A stretch of DNA of 16,753 nucleotides from Kiritimatiellia bacterium (GTDB lineage: Bacteria; Verrucomicrobiota; Kiritimatiellia; RFP12; UBA1067): positions 1-16,753 of the forward strand of contig JAFRBA010000166.1 in the NCBI GenBank assembly GCA_017405115.1, given 5' to 3'. This document shows, one piece after another, positions 1-6,510 of this stretch. Under the pieces are notes generated by a model. That model saw only the letters and a program-made list of their open reading frames with translations, ran no database searches and was not told the DNA's origin. Numbering within the stretch: the stretch's first letter is position 1; each line of letters opens with the position of its first letter. The position numbers and the translations under genes are program-made.

Positions 1-73
1 GGCGGCCAGGCGCGGCAGCGCGTTCGCGCTCCGCTGCCGGGAGTGGCTTCTCTCCGTCCTGGGCCTCTCAAGC

Positions 74-86
74 GGGGACAGTCCCC
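74..86. repeat. Perfect palindrome GGGGACAGTCCCC
   Basis: A 13-base palindrome (GGGGAC-A-GTCCCC). Related cores, written GGGGGACTGTCCC, recur at 367-379 and 438-450, and a shortened GTGTCCCC at 346-353. This is a dispersed palindromic repeat family. It sits just before the possible small ORF at 104, so its arm could shape that messenger's 5' end. No function is established here. Confidence 0.6.
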
Positions 87-103
87 TTGAGGAGGGGGCG
101 CTG

Positions 104-286
104 ATGAGGCGGATAGCGCAAATTTCGTGCGGGAAGATACTTGGGAGCGCGGTGTTCGTGGCGGAGATGCTGGGGCTGTTCGCGGACCGGGTGAGGTCGC
201 GGAGCGCCCGGGCGAGGGCGGTGGACGGGATCGGGTTCGCCTCGCACGGCTGGAGGCTGGCCGCGATGCTGGACGCGGCGGCGTGA
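104..286 (+). CDS. Possible 60-aa orphan protein of unknown function
   Basis: I do not recognise this protein. It starts MRRIAQISCGKILG and has a moderately hydrophobic stretch at about residues 8-26, then an Arg/Ala-rich tail. In its favour, a strong Shine-Dalgarno-like AGGAGGGG (90-97) lies six bases before the ATG. Against it, the frame stays open upstream to the window edge through a palindromic repeat, the composition is GC-rich and low in complexity, and no domain is visible. It could be the 3' end of a longer, repeat-invaded gene that begins outside the window, or a chance ORF in GC-rich DNA. The next gene starts 299 bases downstream beyond repeats, so it is not in an operon with it. 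Confidence 0.3.
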   Translation: MRRIAQISCGKILGSAVFVAEMLGLFADRVRSRSARARAVDGIGFASHGWRLAAMLDAAA

Positions 287-300
287 GCATGAGCAATTGA

Positions 301-460
301 CATGGGAGGCTTCTACATGCAAGACAGCAAGGTGCGGTGCAAGAGGTGTCCCCGGATAGGTGCAAGGGGGACTGTCCCCGGATAGGTGATTGTCATGGGA
401 GGCTTCTATATGCAAGGTTGTAAGATGGTGCGCAAGAGGGGGACTGTCCCTGGATAGCTG
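301..460. repeat. Degenerate direct repeats, period 93 bp, with palindromic cores
   Basis: A 23-base motif starting CATGGGAGGCTTCTA and ending ATGCAAG occurs at 301-323 and again at 394-416, with one mismatch and exactly 93 bases apart. Each copy is followed about 20 bases later by a core of the form GCAAGAG...TGTCCC-GGATAG-TG: 340-362 (shortened) and 432-460 (full). An extra core sits between them at 363-388. The array occupies much of the non-coding stretch 287-585. It resembles a dispersed intergenic repeat family rather than a CRISPR, because only two to three diverged units are present and the spacing is filled with related sequence. Confidence 0.65.
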
Positions 461-545
461 CTGAGCCTGTCCTCGACCTTTTTTCAGGGAGATGCCATCC
501 TTGAGCTGGCCAATAGGTTTTGGCGTCTCTGCCCATATCAAAATA

Positions 546-554
546 TGGTATAAT
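546..554 (+). promoter_or_regulatory. Extended -10 promoter for the AAA+ gene
   Basis: TGGTATAAT is a perfect extended -10 element (TGn plus TATAAT at 549-554). No good -35 hexamer lies 16-18 bases upstream, which fits extended -10 promoters. The start codon at 586 follows about 25 bases after the predicted transcription start, leaving a short AT-rich leader. Confidence 0.6.
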
Positions 555-585
555 TATAAAACAATAAAGAAGGCGAAAGCGTGAA

Positions 586-2697
586 ATGAGCAGGATAACC
601 GTAGTCTTTGAACGCGCATGGCTCGACAAGCGTCGGTCGGAGGGCGTGCGAGTCGTCAGGTTGCTGGAGAAATGGCTGGCAACGGAGCCGGGTGTCGCGC
701 TCAAGTCGAGTTCCGGCACCAGCCTCACGCTCGAAATGAAGCCGGCCGGCCGGGAGGACTTCGTCCAGCATCTTGCGGCGCGCATGAAGGAGTTTGGCGA
801 AGAGAGCCCATGGGGGCACGCGACGTTCTCAGGCGACATCGCGGGGCTTGACTTGCCGACGCGAAGCGACGTGGAAGCCGAGCCTTCGCGGCCGCCGGCG
901 ACGCCGTCGGAGAAAGCACCGGACGCGGCTGCCGGGAAGAACGATGCAAGGGACGCCGAAGAAGCGACGGAGCCCAGTCCGCAGGCGACGGTCGACGAGA
1001 TCTGCGGGAAGATACCGATCAAGCACAGCAAGGAACTCGAAGGGTATGTGCGTGAGCTCGCCGCGGTGATTCCGACGCTGCAGCGTATGGGGGTGGAGCA
1101 GACGCTTTGGCATCAGCACCTTCTGCTGGCGGTTGAAGCGGGGTATGGACGCTCCGAATTCCTGTCGTCCCTCGCGAAACTCTACAAGGCGTTCGGGCTG
1201 ATCAAGGAAATCGTACCGGAAAAGACAGTTCGCGAGTACATTCTCCTGCCAAAGGGGAGGGAACAGTCGGCCGACGGATACCGCGTGACATGGGACACTG
1301 TTCTGGACGCCGCGCAGGAGATGCGCCGCACGAACGAGAAGCACGGCATTGTCAAGGCCATCCTCTACGTCGACGTCTCGGCGTGGCAGTCCAGGCTCGC
1401 CGACGCCGACGTCAAGTCGCGCCTGCGCCGGCTCAACGCCCTCTGCGGCTCGTTCCTCGTCGTGTTCCGCGTGCCGTTCCTCGAGGGGCATGTTCTGCAA
1501 AACGCGGCCGACGACCTCAACGACATCCTCAACGTGCGGACGATATCCGTCCCGCCGACTACGCTTGACGACATGACGGACTATGCGCGCGAGGCGCTCG
1601 CGGCGAATTCCTTCCGGCTTGCGGAAGACACCGGCGGCGCTTTCGAGCAGTGGTTGCTGCGCGAGAAGGTGGACGACAGCTTCTTCGGCTACAAGACCGT
1701 GGACAAGATGGTCCAGCGACTCATCTACGAGAAGGCGCTCACTAACTGCCGCAAGGGCACGGCGGACCGCACGATCGGCCGCGAGGACCTGCGTCCGTTT
1801 GCCCTTGGCGATGCGGACGAGGGCAAGCCGGGCCGCTCGGAGATCGACAGTCTGGTCGGCATGAAGGGCGTGGCGCAACGTCTGGACGAGGTGATTGCGC
1901 AGATCAAGTTCCAGCAGGAAATGGCCGCCAAGGGCCAGAAGATCGAAAGGCCTGCGATCCACATGCTCTTCACTGGGAATCCAGGCACCGGAAAGACCAC
2001 CGTCGCGCGGATCCTCGCCAAGATGATGAAAGACGCCGGGATCCTGCGCAAGGGGCACCTCGTGGAGGTGAAAGGCCGCGACCTGTGCGGCGAATACATC
2101 GGCGAGACCGCGCCGAAGACGAGCGCCATCTGCCGCGACGCCTACGGATCTCTTCTCTTCATCGACGAGGCGTATTCGCTATATAGAAACGCCTATGACT
2201 CGGCCCGCGACTACGGCCGCGAGGCCCTTGACACGCTTGTCGCCGAGATGGAGAACCACCGTGACGACTTCTGCGTCGTGATGGCCGGCTACAAGGACGA
2301 GATGGAGGCGATGCTCGCCGGAAACGCGGGCCTTCGCAGCCGCATCCCGTACGAGGTGGAGTTCCCGAACTACACGCGCGATGATCTCGAGGAGATATTC
2401 TTCAGGATGCTGGAGGGGAACTTCGAATGCGAGGACGGATTCCGGGATGCGGCGCATGAATTCTTCTCCGCCGTTCCGGACGAGGCCCTGCAGTCCAAGA
2501 CTTTCAGCAACGCCCGCTTCGTGCGCAACCTCTACGAGCGCACGTGGGGGAAGGCCGCCTACCGGCACAGACTCGGAGGCGACGGCGCCACGGTGCGCAT
2601 CCTGAAGAGCGACCTCGCCGGAGCGACAGCCGACAAGGAGTTCGACGCCCTGCTCAAGAAGAAGGAAGAGCGGCGTGTCATCGGATTTGGAGTTTGA
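586..2697 (+). CDS. CbxX/CfxQ-type AAA+ ATPase with an upstream degenerate AAA+ module
   Basis: 703 aa. The C-terminal third (about 425-690) is an intact AAA+ domain of the CbxX/CfxQ (SpoVK/EccA-like) group. Walker A is GNPGTGKTT (464-472), Walker B is LLFIDEAY (523-530), and the arginine-finger segment is GLRSR (582-586). Such ATPases remodel proteins as hexamers. Residues 1-90 are an unrecognised N-terminal domain, 95-130 an acidic/Ala/Pro linker, and about 135-215 a helical region. Residues 255-400 look like the second half of another AAA+ fold: a Walker B-like strand ILYVDV (259-264), a sensor-like strand and a lid, but no P-loop before them. That reading is inference. The RBS is weak (AAGAAGG), but the ATG fits the promoter and domain order. 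A YbjN-like gene follows 30 bases later. Substrate unknown. Confidence 0.85.
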   Translation: MSRITVVFERAWLDKRRSEGVRVVRLLEKWLATEPGVALKSSSGTSLTLEMKPAGREDFVQHLAARMKEFGEESPWGHATFSGDIAGLDLPTRSDVEAEPSRPPATPSEKAPDAAAGKNDARDAEEATEPSPQATVDEICGKIPIKHSKELEGYVRELAAVIPTLQRMGVEQTLWHQHLLLAVEAGYGRSEFLSSLAKLYKAFGLIKEIVPEKTVREYILLPKGREQSADGYRVTWDTVLDAAQEMRRTNEKHGIVKAILYVDVSAWQSRLADADVKSRLRRLNALCGSFLVVFRVPFLEGHVLQNAADDLNDILNVRTISVPPTTLDDMTDYAREALAANSFRLAEDTGGAFEQWLLREKVDDSFFGYKTVDKMVQRLIYEKALTNCRKGTADRTIGREDLRPFALGDADEGKPGRSEIDSLVGMKGVAQRLDEVIAQIKFQQEMAAKGQKIERPAIHMLFTGNPGTGKTTVARILAKMMKDAGILRKGHLVEVKGRDLCGEYIGETAPKTSAICRDAYGSLLFIDEAYSLYRNAYDSARDYGREALDTLVAEMENHRDDFCVVMAGYKDEMEAMLAGNAGLRSRIPYEVEFPNYTRDDLEEIFFRMLEGNFECEDGFRDAAHEFFSAVPDEALQSKTFSNARFVRNLYERTWGKAAYRHRLGGDGATVRILKSDLAGATADKEFDALLKKKEERRVIGFGV

Positions 2698-2727
2698 CTT
2701 ACACAGGCAAAGGAAGGAGAGAGGAAA

Positions 2728-3204
2728 ATGGACCAGGAACAGATAGTCGACGCACTGAGGGACTGGCTCGACAACGACGACTGGCATTATGAGTACGATG
2801 CCGAGAATCACGTCATCATCGCCGGAGTGACCCTTGACTGCAAGCTGCGGAACGCACGCGTGTTCATCCCCGTCCGCGAGGACGGCAGCTACATCGTCAA
2901 CATCGTCTCGCCGATAAGCGGAGACCCGAAGAACATTGACGAACTCGTCAAGTACGTGGCGATGGCGAACTTTGGCCTGGCGAACGGCAATTTCGACATC
3001 GACGTGGAAGACGGCGGGCTCCGCTACAAGATCTACGTGAACTGCAAGGGGCTCGAAAAGCTTCCGGAGCAGATCATAAAGGACAGCATATACGCGGGCT
3101 GGTGCATGATGGAGCGCTACGGGAACGGCATCGCCGCGCTCGCGATGGGCTTCTCCGACGCCGAAGCGGAGATCAAGAAGGTGGAGGGCTCCGACGAGGA
3201 ATAG
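2728..3204 (+). CDS. YbjN-like small protein (secretion-chaperone-like fold)
   Basis: 158 aa, acidic, with no signal peptide or membrane segment. The pattern is an N-terminal helix, an antiparallel sheet (WHYEYDAENHVIIAG, then RVFIPVREDG), a central helix containing NFGLANGNFDID, and a C-terminal helix. This matches YbjN/type III secretion chaperone-like proteins, small alpha-beta proteins thought to bind other proteins. A strong purine-rich RBS (AAGGAAGGAGAGAGG) precedes the ATG. It lies 30 bases behind the AAA+ gene at similar high GC and is almost certainly co-transcribed with it, which suggests an adaptor or substrate-binding partner. Family assignment rests on fold-level pattern only. 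The closest alternative is a generic DUF with the same fold. Confidence 0.65.
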   Translation: MDQEQIVDALRDWLDNDDWHYEYDAENHVIIAGVTLDCKLRNARVFIPVREDGSYIVNIVSPISGDPKNIDELVKYVAMANFGLANGNFDIDVEDGGLRYKIYVNCKGLEKLPEQIIKDSIYAGWCMMERYGNGIAALAMGFSDAEAEIKKVEGSDEE

Positions 3205-3209
3205 GCTTG

Positions 3210-3224
3210 ACGGCATCGTGCCGT
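3210..3224 (+). terminator. Weak hairpin after the YbjN-like gene
   Basis: ACGGCA-TCG-TGCCGT forms a 6-bp perfect stem with a 3-base loop, six bases after the stop codon. No U-run follows, so it is at best a weak or factor-assisted terminator, or a 3'-end stabiliser. Confidence 0.3.
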
Positions 3225-3290
3225 GAACCTCGGCCACACGCCCGCCAGTTCCTTGACGCGGAGTGGCTCGTGAAGAACTATTTTGAATGA
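3225..3290 (+). pseudogene. Possible C-terminal gene remnant
   Basis: In frame 3 this stretch encodes a peptide ending RQFLDAEWLVKNYFE before a TGA. The amino acid content looks like a genuine protein C-terminus, but there is no start codon of its own. The only way into the frame runs from inside the YbjN-like gene in another frame. I cannot name the parent gene. It ends ten bases before the metallophosphoesterase fragment, so the two may be what is left of an older gene pair. Confidence 0.25.
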
Positions 3291-3299
3291 CGTAGGCGT

Positions 3300-3416
3300 A
3301 TGCTGTATGCGGTGATGGGTGATGTGCACGCCAATCCTGGCGCGTTTGCGGCGGCGAACCTCTTTTCGCGACCCGAACTGCTCTGGCTCCATGACGCCGT
3401 AGAACGCCTCAGGTAA
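3300..3416 (+). pseudogene. Metallophosphoesterase fragment (N-terminal remnant)
   Basis: A 38-codon ORF begins MLYAVMGDVHANPGAF. This carries the GDxHxN metal-binding motif that opens calcineurin-like phosphoesterases, at the expected place right after the first beta-strand. After about 20 residues the sequence changes to ELLWLHDAVERLR and stops. A functional enzyme needs roughly 150-250 residues and four further metal-binding motifs, so this is non-functional. The likeliest history is an internal deletion joining the N-terminus to a short piece of the C-terminus, or to unrelated sequence. Its motif (GDVHAN) differs from that of the phosphatase at 7749 (GDTHGD), so it need not be a copy of that gene. 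Confidence 0.5.
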
Positions 3417-3437
3417 TCGCGGCCGATGCCCTCCCCC

Positions 3438-3466
3438 TTGCGCCCACAGTCAGAATTTGCTACAAT
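3438..3466 (+). promoter_or_regulatory. Sigma70-type promoter for the signalling operon
   Basis: TTGCGC (3438-3443), then exactly 17 bases, then TACAAT (3461-3466). This is a near-consensus housekeeping promoter. A second AT-rich box, TATAAA (3476-3481), lies just downstream. Transcription should begin near 3474, giving a leader of about 137 bases before the first VWA gene. Confidence 0.6.
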
Positions 3467-3500
3467 TCCCTCGCCTATAAAACAGTGCCAACATTGACCA

Positions 3501-3546
3501 TGCAACGGGTGTTGCACAGGAAAATCGCTGACAGACATGGCAACAC
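3501..3546 (+). promoter_or_regulatory. Leader with two overlapping, mutually exclusive hairpins
   Basis: TGCAAC (3501-3506) pairs with GTTGCA (3511-3516) across a 4-base loop. GTGTTGC (3509-3515) can instead pair perfectly with GCAACAC (3540-3546). The shared arm means both cannot form at once. This could be a switchable 5' leader or overlapping protein-binding sites. The stems are short and I see no known riboswitch, so the call is tentative. Confidence 0.3.
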
Positions 3547-3610
3547 AGTAGGGGACTTGCCCGTTTCTCCTTACTGCGAATCATGAAGGGCAGAAAGACG
3601 AGGTGGTTAT

Positions 3611-4336
3611 ATGGCTGAGAAGGTCAAGGGGGTATGTGACATCGTGTTCCTAATTGATGCGACTGGTAGCATGAGTCCTTCGATTAACGACATAAAGAAC
3701 AACATCAAGCACTTTTTCAGAACGCTTGAGCAAAAAGATGCCAATGGGAATGCAATAGTTAAGGAGTGGCGTACTCGCGTGATAGGGTATCGGGATTTTA
3801 AGTCGGATGGATCCGAATGGTATGTTAGCAATCCTTTTGTCACAGATGTGTCGGCTGTAGAGGCTCAGATTGACGCATTGCAGGCGAAGGGCGGCGGAGA
3901 CGAGCCTGAATCTCTTCTCGATGCGCTTTATAAGGTCGCCACATGGGGTAGCACGGATAAGGGCGCACAGGATCTTGATCCTGAAAAGTGGCGCTACCGC
4001 AGTGCTGCGGCACGTTGCGTCATCATCTTCACGGATGCGTCATTTGCGGAAAAGACGTCAATTCCTGAAGCACCAGGATTGACGTGGGAGGACATAGCGA
4101 ACTACGCAATGCAGGAGCGGCTTCGCATCTCTTTGTATGCGCCGAAGATGGACTGCCACGACGATCTGACGCAGATCGACAAGTGTGAGTACATGGCCAT
4201 ACCATATGACCCGAGTGTCAAAAATGATGCGGTGAATAAGCTCCGCGAATTCACTTCCAACGTCGCTAACTTCCAGAAAACGTTGATTCAGTTGGCTAAG
4301 ACAGTGTCGATGTCCGGACTGGTCGATACACTCTGA
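3611..4336 (+). CDS. TerY-like von Willebrand factor A (VWA) protein
   Basis: 241 aa, essentially one VWA domain with no signal peptide or membrane segment, so cytoplasmic. The MIDAS motif appears as DATGSMS (D16, T18, S20 in place of DxSxS). The second metal-site segment is GGGDEPES (94-101) and the third acidic position is IFTDAS (139-144). This arrangement is typical of TerY-type VWA proteins, which scaffold kinase/phosphatase partners in Ter-linked TerY-P systems (family knowledge). A conserved IDKCEY (189-194) recurs in the other two VWA proteins of this operon. The closest relative here is the VWA at 10779: GGGDEPESLLDAL aligns at the same residue numbers. A GAGGTGG RBS precedes the ATG. 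It is the first gene after the promoter at 3438. Confidence 0.85.
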   Translation: MAEKVKGVCDIVFLIDATGSMSPSINDIKNNIKHFFRTLEQKDANGNAIVKEWRTRVIGYRDFKSDGSEWYVSNPFVTDVSAVEAQIDALQAKGGGDEPESLLDALYKVATWGSTDKGAQDLDPEKWRYRSAAARCVIIFTDASFAEKTSIPEAPGLTWEDIANYAMQERLRISLYAPKMDCHDDLTQIDKCEYMAIPYDPSVKNDAVNKLREFTSNVANFQKTLIQLAKTVSMSGLVDTL

Positions 4337-4365
4337 CAAACTGCTTCAAGGAGAGGAGATAGAAA

Positions 4366-5145
4366 ATGGCTGGTAGGGAAACTGCAGACATTGTGTTCTG
4401 CATGGATGCGTCAGGCTCGATGAGCCCGACATTCGAGGGGGTTCGGAACCATGTTTTTGAATTGCTGGATTCCCTGAAGGCGGATTTGCAGCGGTCATGG
4501 GACGTGCGTTTCGATTTCTTGGCCTATAATACTGCCTATAACTGTGATGGGAAGGCCGGAATGGTATTCGACACGGTTAAAAAGAGGAACATGGAGGTCT
4601 TAGATGGCCTTTACCGTAGTTCCGGGGATGCAAACGGTGGCTCGGCGTCGGGCTTCTTCACTTCTGATGTTAATGAGTTTCGCTCTGCATTGCAGAGGGT
4701 AGAATGCGATGGGGACGAGACGTCCGCGCCAGCTATTGACATGGCCGCTGACTTCCCGTTCCGTGATGCTTCCACATGCCATAGGGTCGTGATCCTTCTC
4801 ACTGACGAGCGGATGGAGGACGGAACCTGTGTCCAGGAATCGAACTCCAAGTTGGCTGCATTGGCGACGAAACTCCAGGATCGCGGGATCATGCTTTACA
4901 TGGTAACGCCGAGGAGCGACATGTACGACACCTTGTCGCCAATCGACAAGTGCGAATGGATGGTCGTTGGTGACGATTCCAACGGACTCAGCAACGTCGA
5001 CTTCGGCAAGTTGATGCAGACCATCGGCAAGTCTGTTTCGGTGTCTCAAACCGGCAAAGGCGCGGCAGTCGATCCGAGGCCTCTCTTTAATGAGGCAAAC
5101 TGGACCGATGAAGGTGAATGCATAAAGACGGACATGGAAGCATGA
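4366..5145 (+). CDS. Second VWA-domain protein
   Basis: 259 aa, predicted cytoplasmic. The canonical MIDAS is DASGSMS (D14, S16, S18), with GDETSAPAID (116-125) as the T-loop and LLTDE (144-148) as the third acidic site. It is clearly a VWA domain but diverged from its two neighbours: the GGGDEPES motif is replaced, and there is a glycine/serine-rich insert around 86-98. It keeps the shared IDKCEW motif (193-198). About 35 residues after the domain form an acidic tail. The RBS AAGGAGAGGAG is strong. It sits 29 bases after the first VWA gene and 18 before the kinase. A VWA pair next to a kinase is the TerY-P pattern, suggesting it recruits or presents kinase substrates in a metal-dependent way. 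Confidence 0.82.
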   Translation: MAGRETADIVFCMDASGSMSPTFEGVRNHVFELLDSLKADLQRSWDVRFDFLAYNTAYNCDGKAGMVFDTVKKRNMEVLDGLYRSSGDANGGSASGFFTSDVNEFRSALQRVECDGDETSAPAIDMAADFPFRDASTCHRVVILLTDERMEDGTCVQESNSKLAALATKLQDRGIMLYMVTPRSDMYDTLSPIDKCEWMVVGDDSNGLSNVDFGKLMQTIGKSVSVSQTGKGAAVDPRPLFNEANWTDEGECIKTDMEA

Positions 5146-5163
5146 AAAGGAAAGGCACGTGAA

Positions 5164-6453
5164 ATGGGATACATGGTAAGAGATGGCGACAGTGTGCGCA
5201 GCAAGCTGCACACCTATAAGATCGTCAAGGAGCTGAATCAGGGAGCCTTTGCGTTTGCGTACAAGGCTACTGACGAAAGCGGTACAGCCGTTTTCTTCAA
5301 GCAATACAAGTCTCCAAGCAAGCTTGTGCCGTGGTTTAAGGATTATTTTGCCTACGAGGACGAACTCAATCGCCGTTTGCGCGAGGATCCAGTCCTCAAA
5401 ACCGCGTCCATCTATGCAAACGAGGTGTTTCTTGGGTTGCCTTACGGTCCTGGCGGCGAACTGATGTCGAAGCACGAGAACATCTACCAGGTGTTCCCGT
5501 TCGTGGAGGGCAACATAAATCTCGACGACATGATCTCTAAGAAGTCAGCGTCGTTTGATTGGGAGAAACGCCTATACGCATCTACGGTATTTGCGTTTGC
5601 CTTGCGTAGGCTTCATGAGATAGACATTGTCCACTGCGACCTCAAACCCGAGAACGTGCAGATACGCGAAGACCCGACCATCGTGATGCAGTACCGACCG
5701 CTACTCATAGACATGGACTGGTCCGTGCTTTCCGACAGGCGGGCGCCTTGGCATGGTTCACAGGGATATGTAGGGACTAAGGGGTACATGTCTCCGGAGC
5801 ACATTCGCGGCGAGGCGCCGCAAGAGGCGTCGGACGTATTTACTGCCGCCATCATCTTGTCGCAAGTGCTTGCCGACGCACATCCGTTTGAAAGTCATCT
5901 GTCGGCGGACGACCTGGACGACTACGTCCTCTCTGGAAAGAACGATTTTTCGGCCAGCGGCATTCCCTTCAAAGGGAAGGTGACGAGCAAGCTGGGGGAT
6001 CTTCTGATGAAGGCGCTATCCCCGATCGCCTCTGCGCGCCCGACGATGGAGCAGATACACATGGAACTTATGGATATCTGCAAGAAAGGTCCAGGAGATG
6101 GAGATAAAGAAGACGGAGAAGAATCAAAGCATGAGGAGAAGTTGAAACTAGTCTTGCGTGGCGACGTGGGGGAGTTTGTTTCCCGCGGAAAATTCCGCCT
6201 GGACCAGAACACCCTTGCTCGTGCCTCTTCGCAGGCAAACTTTGCGGATCGGACGAACCAGTTCTCCGTGGAAGTTTCCGAAGGCGGTTGGTCGATAGTT
6301 GGTAACCCTGCGGTAATGAATCCGACCACATTGAACGGGGTTGAGATTGGCGCATCACCAACACCCATAAAGGATGGTGACATAGTGGCGCTCAAGGGCC
6401 GATCAAGCGGGAAGACGGCAATGAAGCTAACGGTTCGGCTTGTCGCAGAGTAA
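5164..6453 (+). CDS. Ser/Thr protein kinase with C-terminal FHA-like domain
   Basis: 429 aa. The kinase domain spans about 15-305: glycine-rich loop NQGAFAFAY (25-33), candidate ATP lysine in FFKQYK (K46), catalytic loop HCDLKPEN (157-164), and SPE (210-212) in the APE position. The metal-binding DFG is replaced by DMD (183-185, in LLIDMDWS). Asp183 is kept, so activity is plausible. An acidic, Lys/Glu-rich linker (306-326) leads to an FHA-like domain (327-425), with WSIVG and PTTLNG typical of FHA folds. No membrane segment, so it is soluble. The FHA half is clearly related to the N-terminus of the protein at 9643. This is the kinase arm of the operon; likely targets are the neighbouring VWA, phosphatase or zinc-ribbon proteins (inference). 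A hairpin follows the stop codon. Confidence 0.88.
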   Translation: MGYMVRDGDSVRSKLHTYKIVKELNQGAFAFAYKATDESGTAVFFKQYKSPSKLVPWFKDYFAYEDELNRRLREDPVLKTASIYANEVFLGLPYGPGGELMSKHENIYQVFPFVEGNINLDDMISKKSASFDWEKRLYASTVFAFALRRLHEIDIVHCDLKPENVQIREDPTIVMQYRPLLIDMDWSVLSDRRAPWHGSQGYVGTKGYMSPEHIRGEAPQEASDVFTAAIILSQVLADAHPFESHLSADDLDDYVLSGKNDFSASGIPFKGKVTSKLGDLLMKALSPIASARPTMEQIHMELMDICKKGPGDGDKEDGEESKHEEKLKLVLRGDVGEFVSRGKFRLDQNTLARASSQANFADRTNQFSVEVSEGGWSIVGNPAVMNPTTLNGVEIGASPTPIKDGDIVALKGRSSGKTAMKLTVRLVAE

Positions 6454-6464
6454 AGCGAACACGG

Positions 6465-6492
6465 TGCCGTGCCGCCAACTGGCGGCACGGCA
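6465..6492 (+). terminator. Strong 12-bp hairpin between kinase and PARG genes
   Basis: TGCCGTGCCGCC (6465-6476) pairs perfectly with GGCGGCACGGCA (6481-6492) around the loop AACT, and a G-T and a G-C pair extend it. No U-run follows. It may be a partial terminator, a processing/stability element that sets dosage within the operon, or an RNA-binding site. It also argues against the GTG at 6469 being the start of the next gene. Confidence 0.55.
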
Positions 6493-6510
6493 TCCAGAAG
6501 AGTCAGTCAC

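Noticed and set aside
301..460. CRISPR array
   Set aside because: Only two to three diverged units, no uniform spacers and no cas genes. The intervening sequence is related to the repeat itself.
68..541. 157-aa minus-strand ORF with an internal SRDSPP/SGDSPP peptide repeat
   Set aside because: The peptide repeat simply reflects the DNA repeats at 301-460, and there is no RBS or recognisable domain.
829..2058. 409-aa ORF on the minus strand
   Set aside because: It is antisense to the AAA+ gene with its intact Walker motifs. The reading is an Arg/Val/Leu-rich shadow typical of GC-rich codon bias.
3583..3618. 11-codon basic leader peptide (MKGRKTRWLYG) overlapping the first VWA start
   Set aside because: No RBS and a chance-length ORF. 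It is mentioned only as part of the leader.
6469..6510. GTG start extending the PARG protein by 14 residues
   Set aside because: The GTG lies inside a perfect hairpin with no RBS, and the added residues are encoded by the stem.
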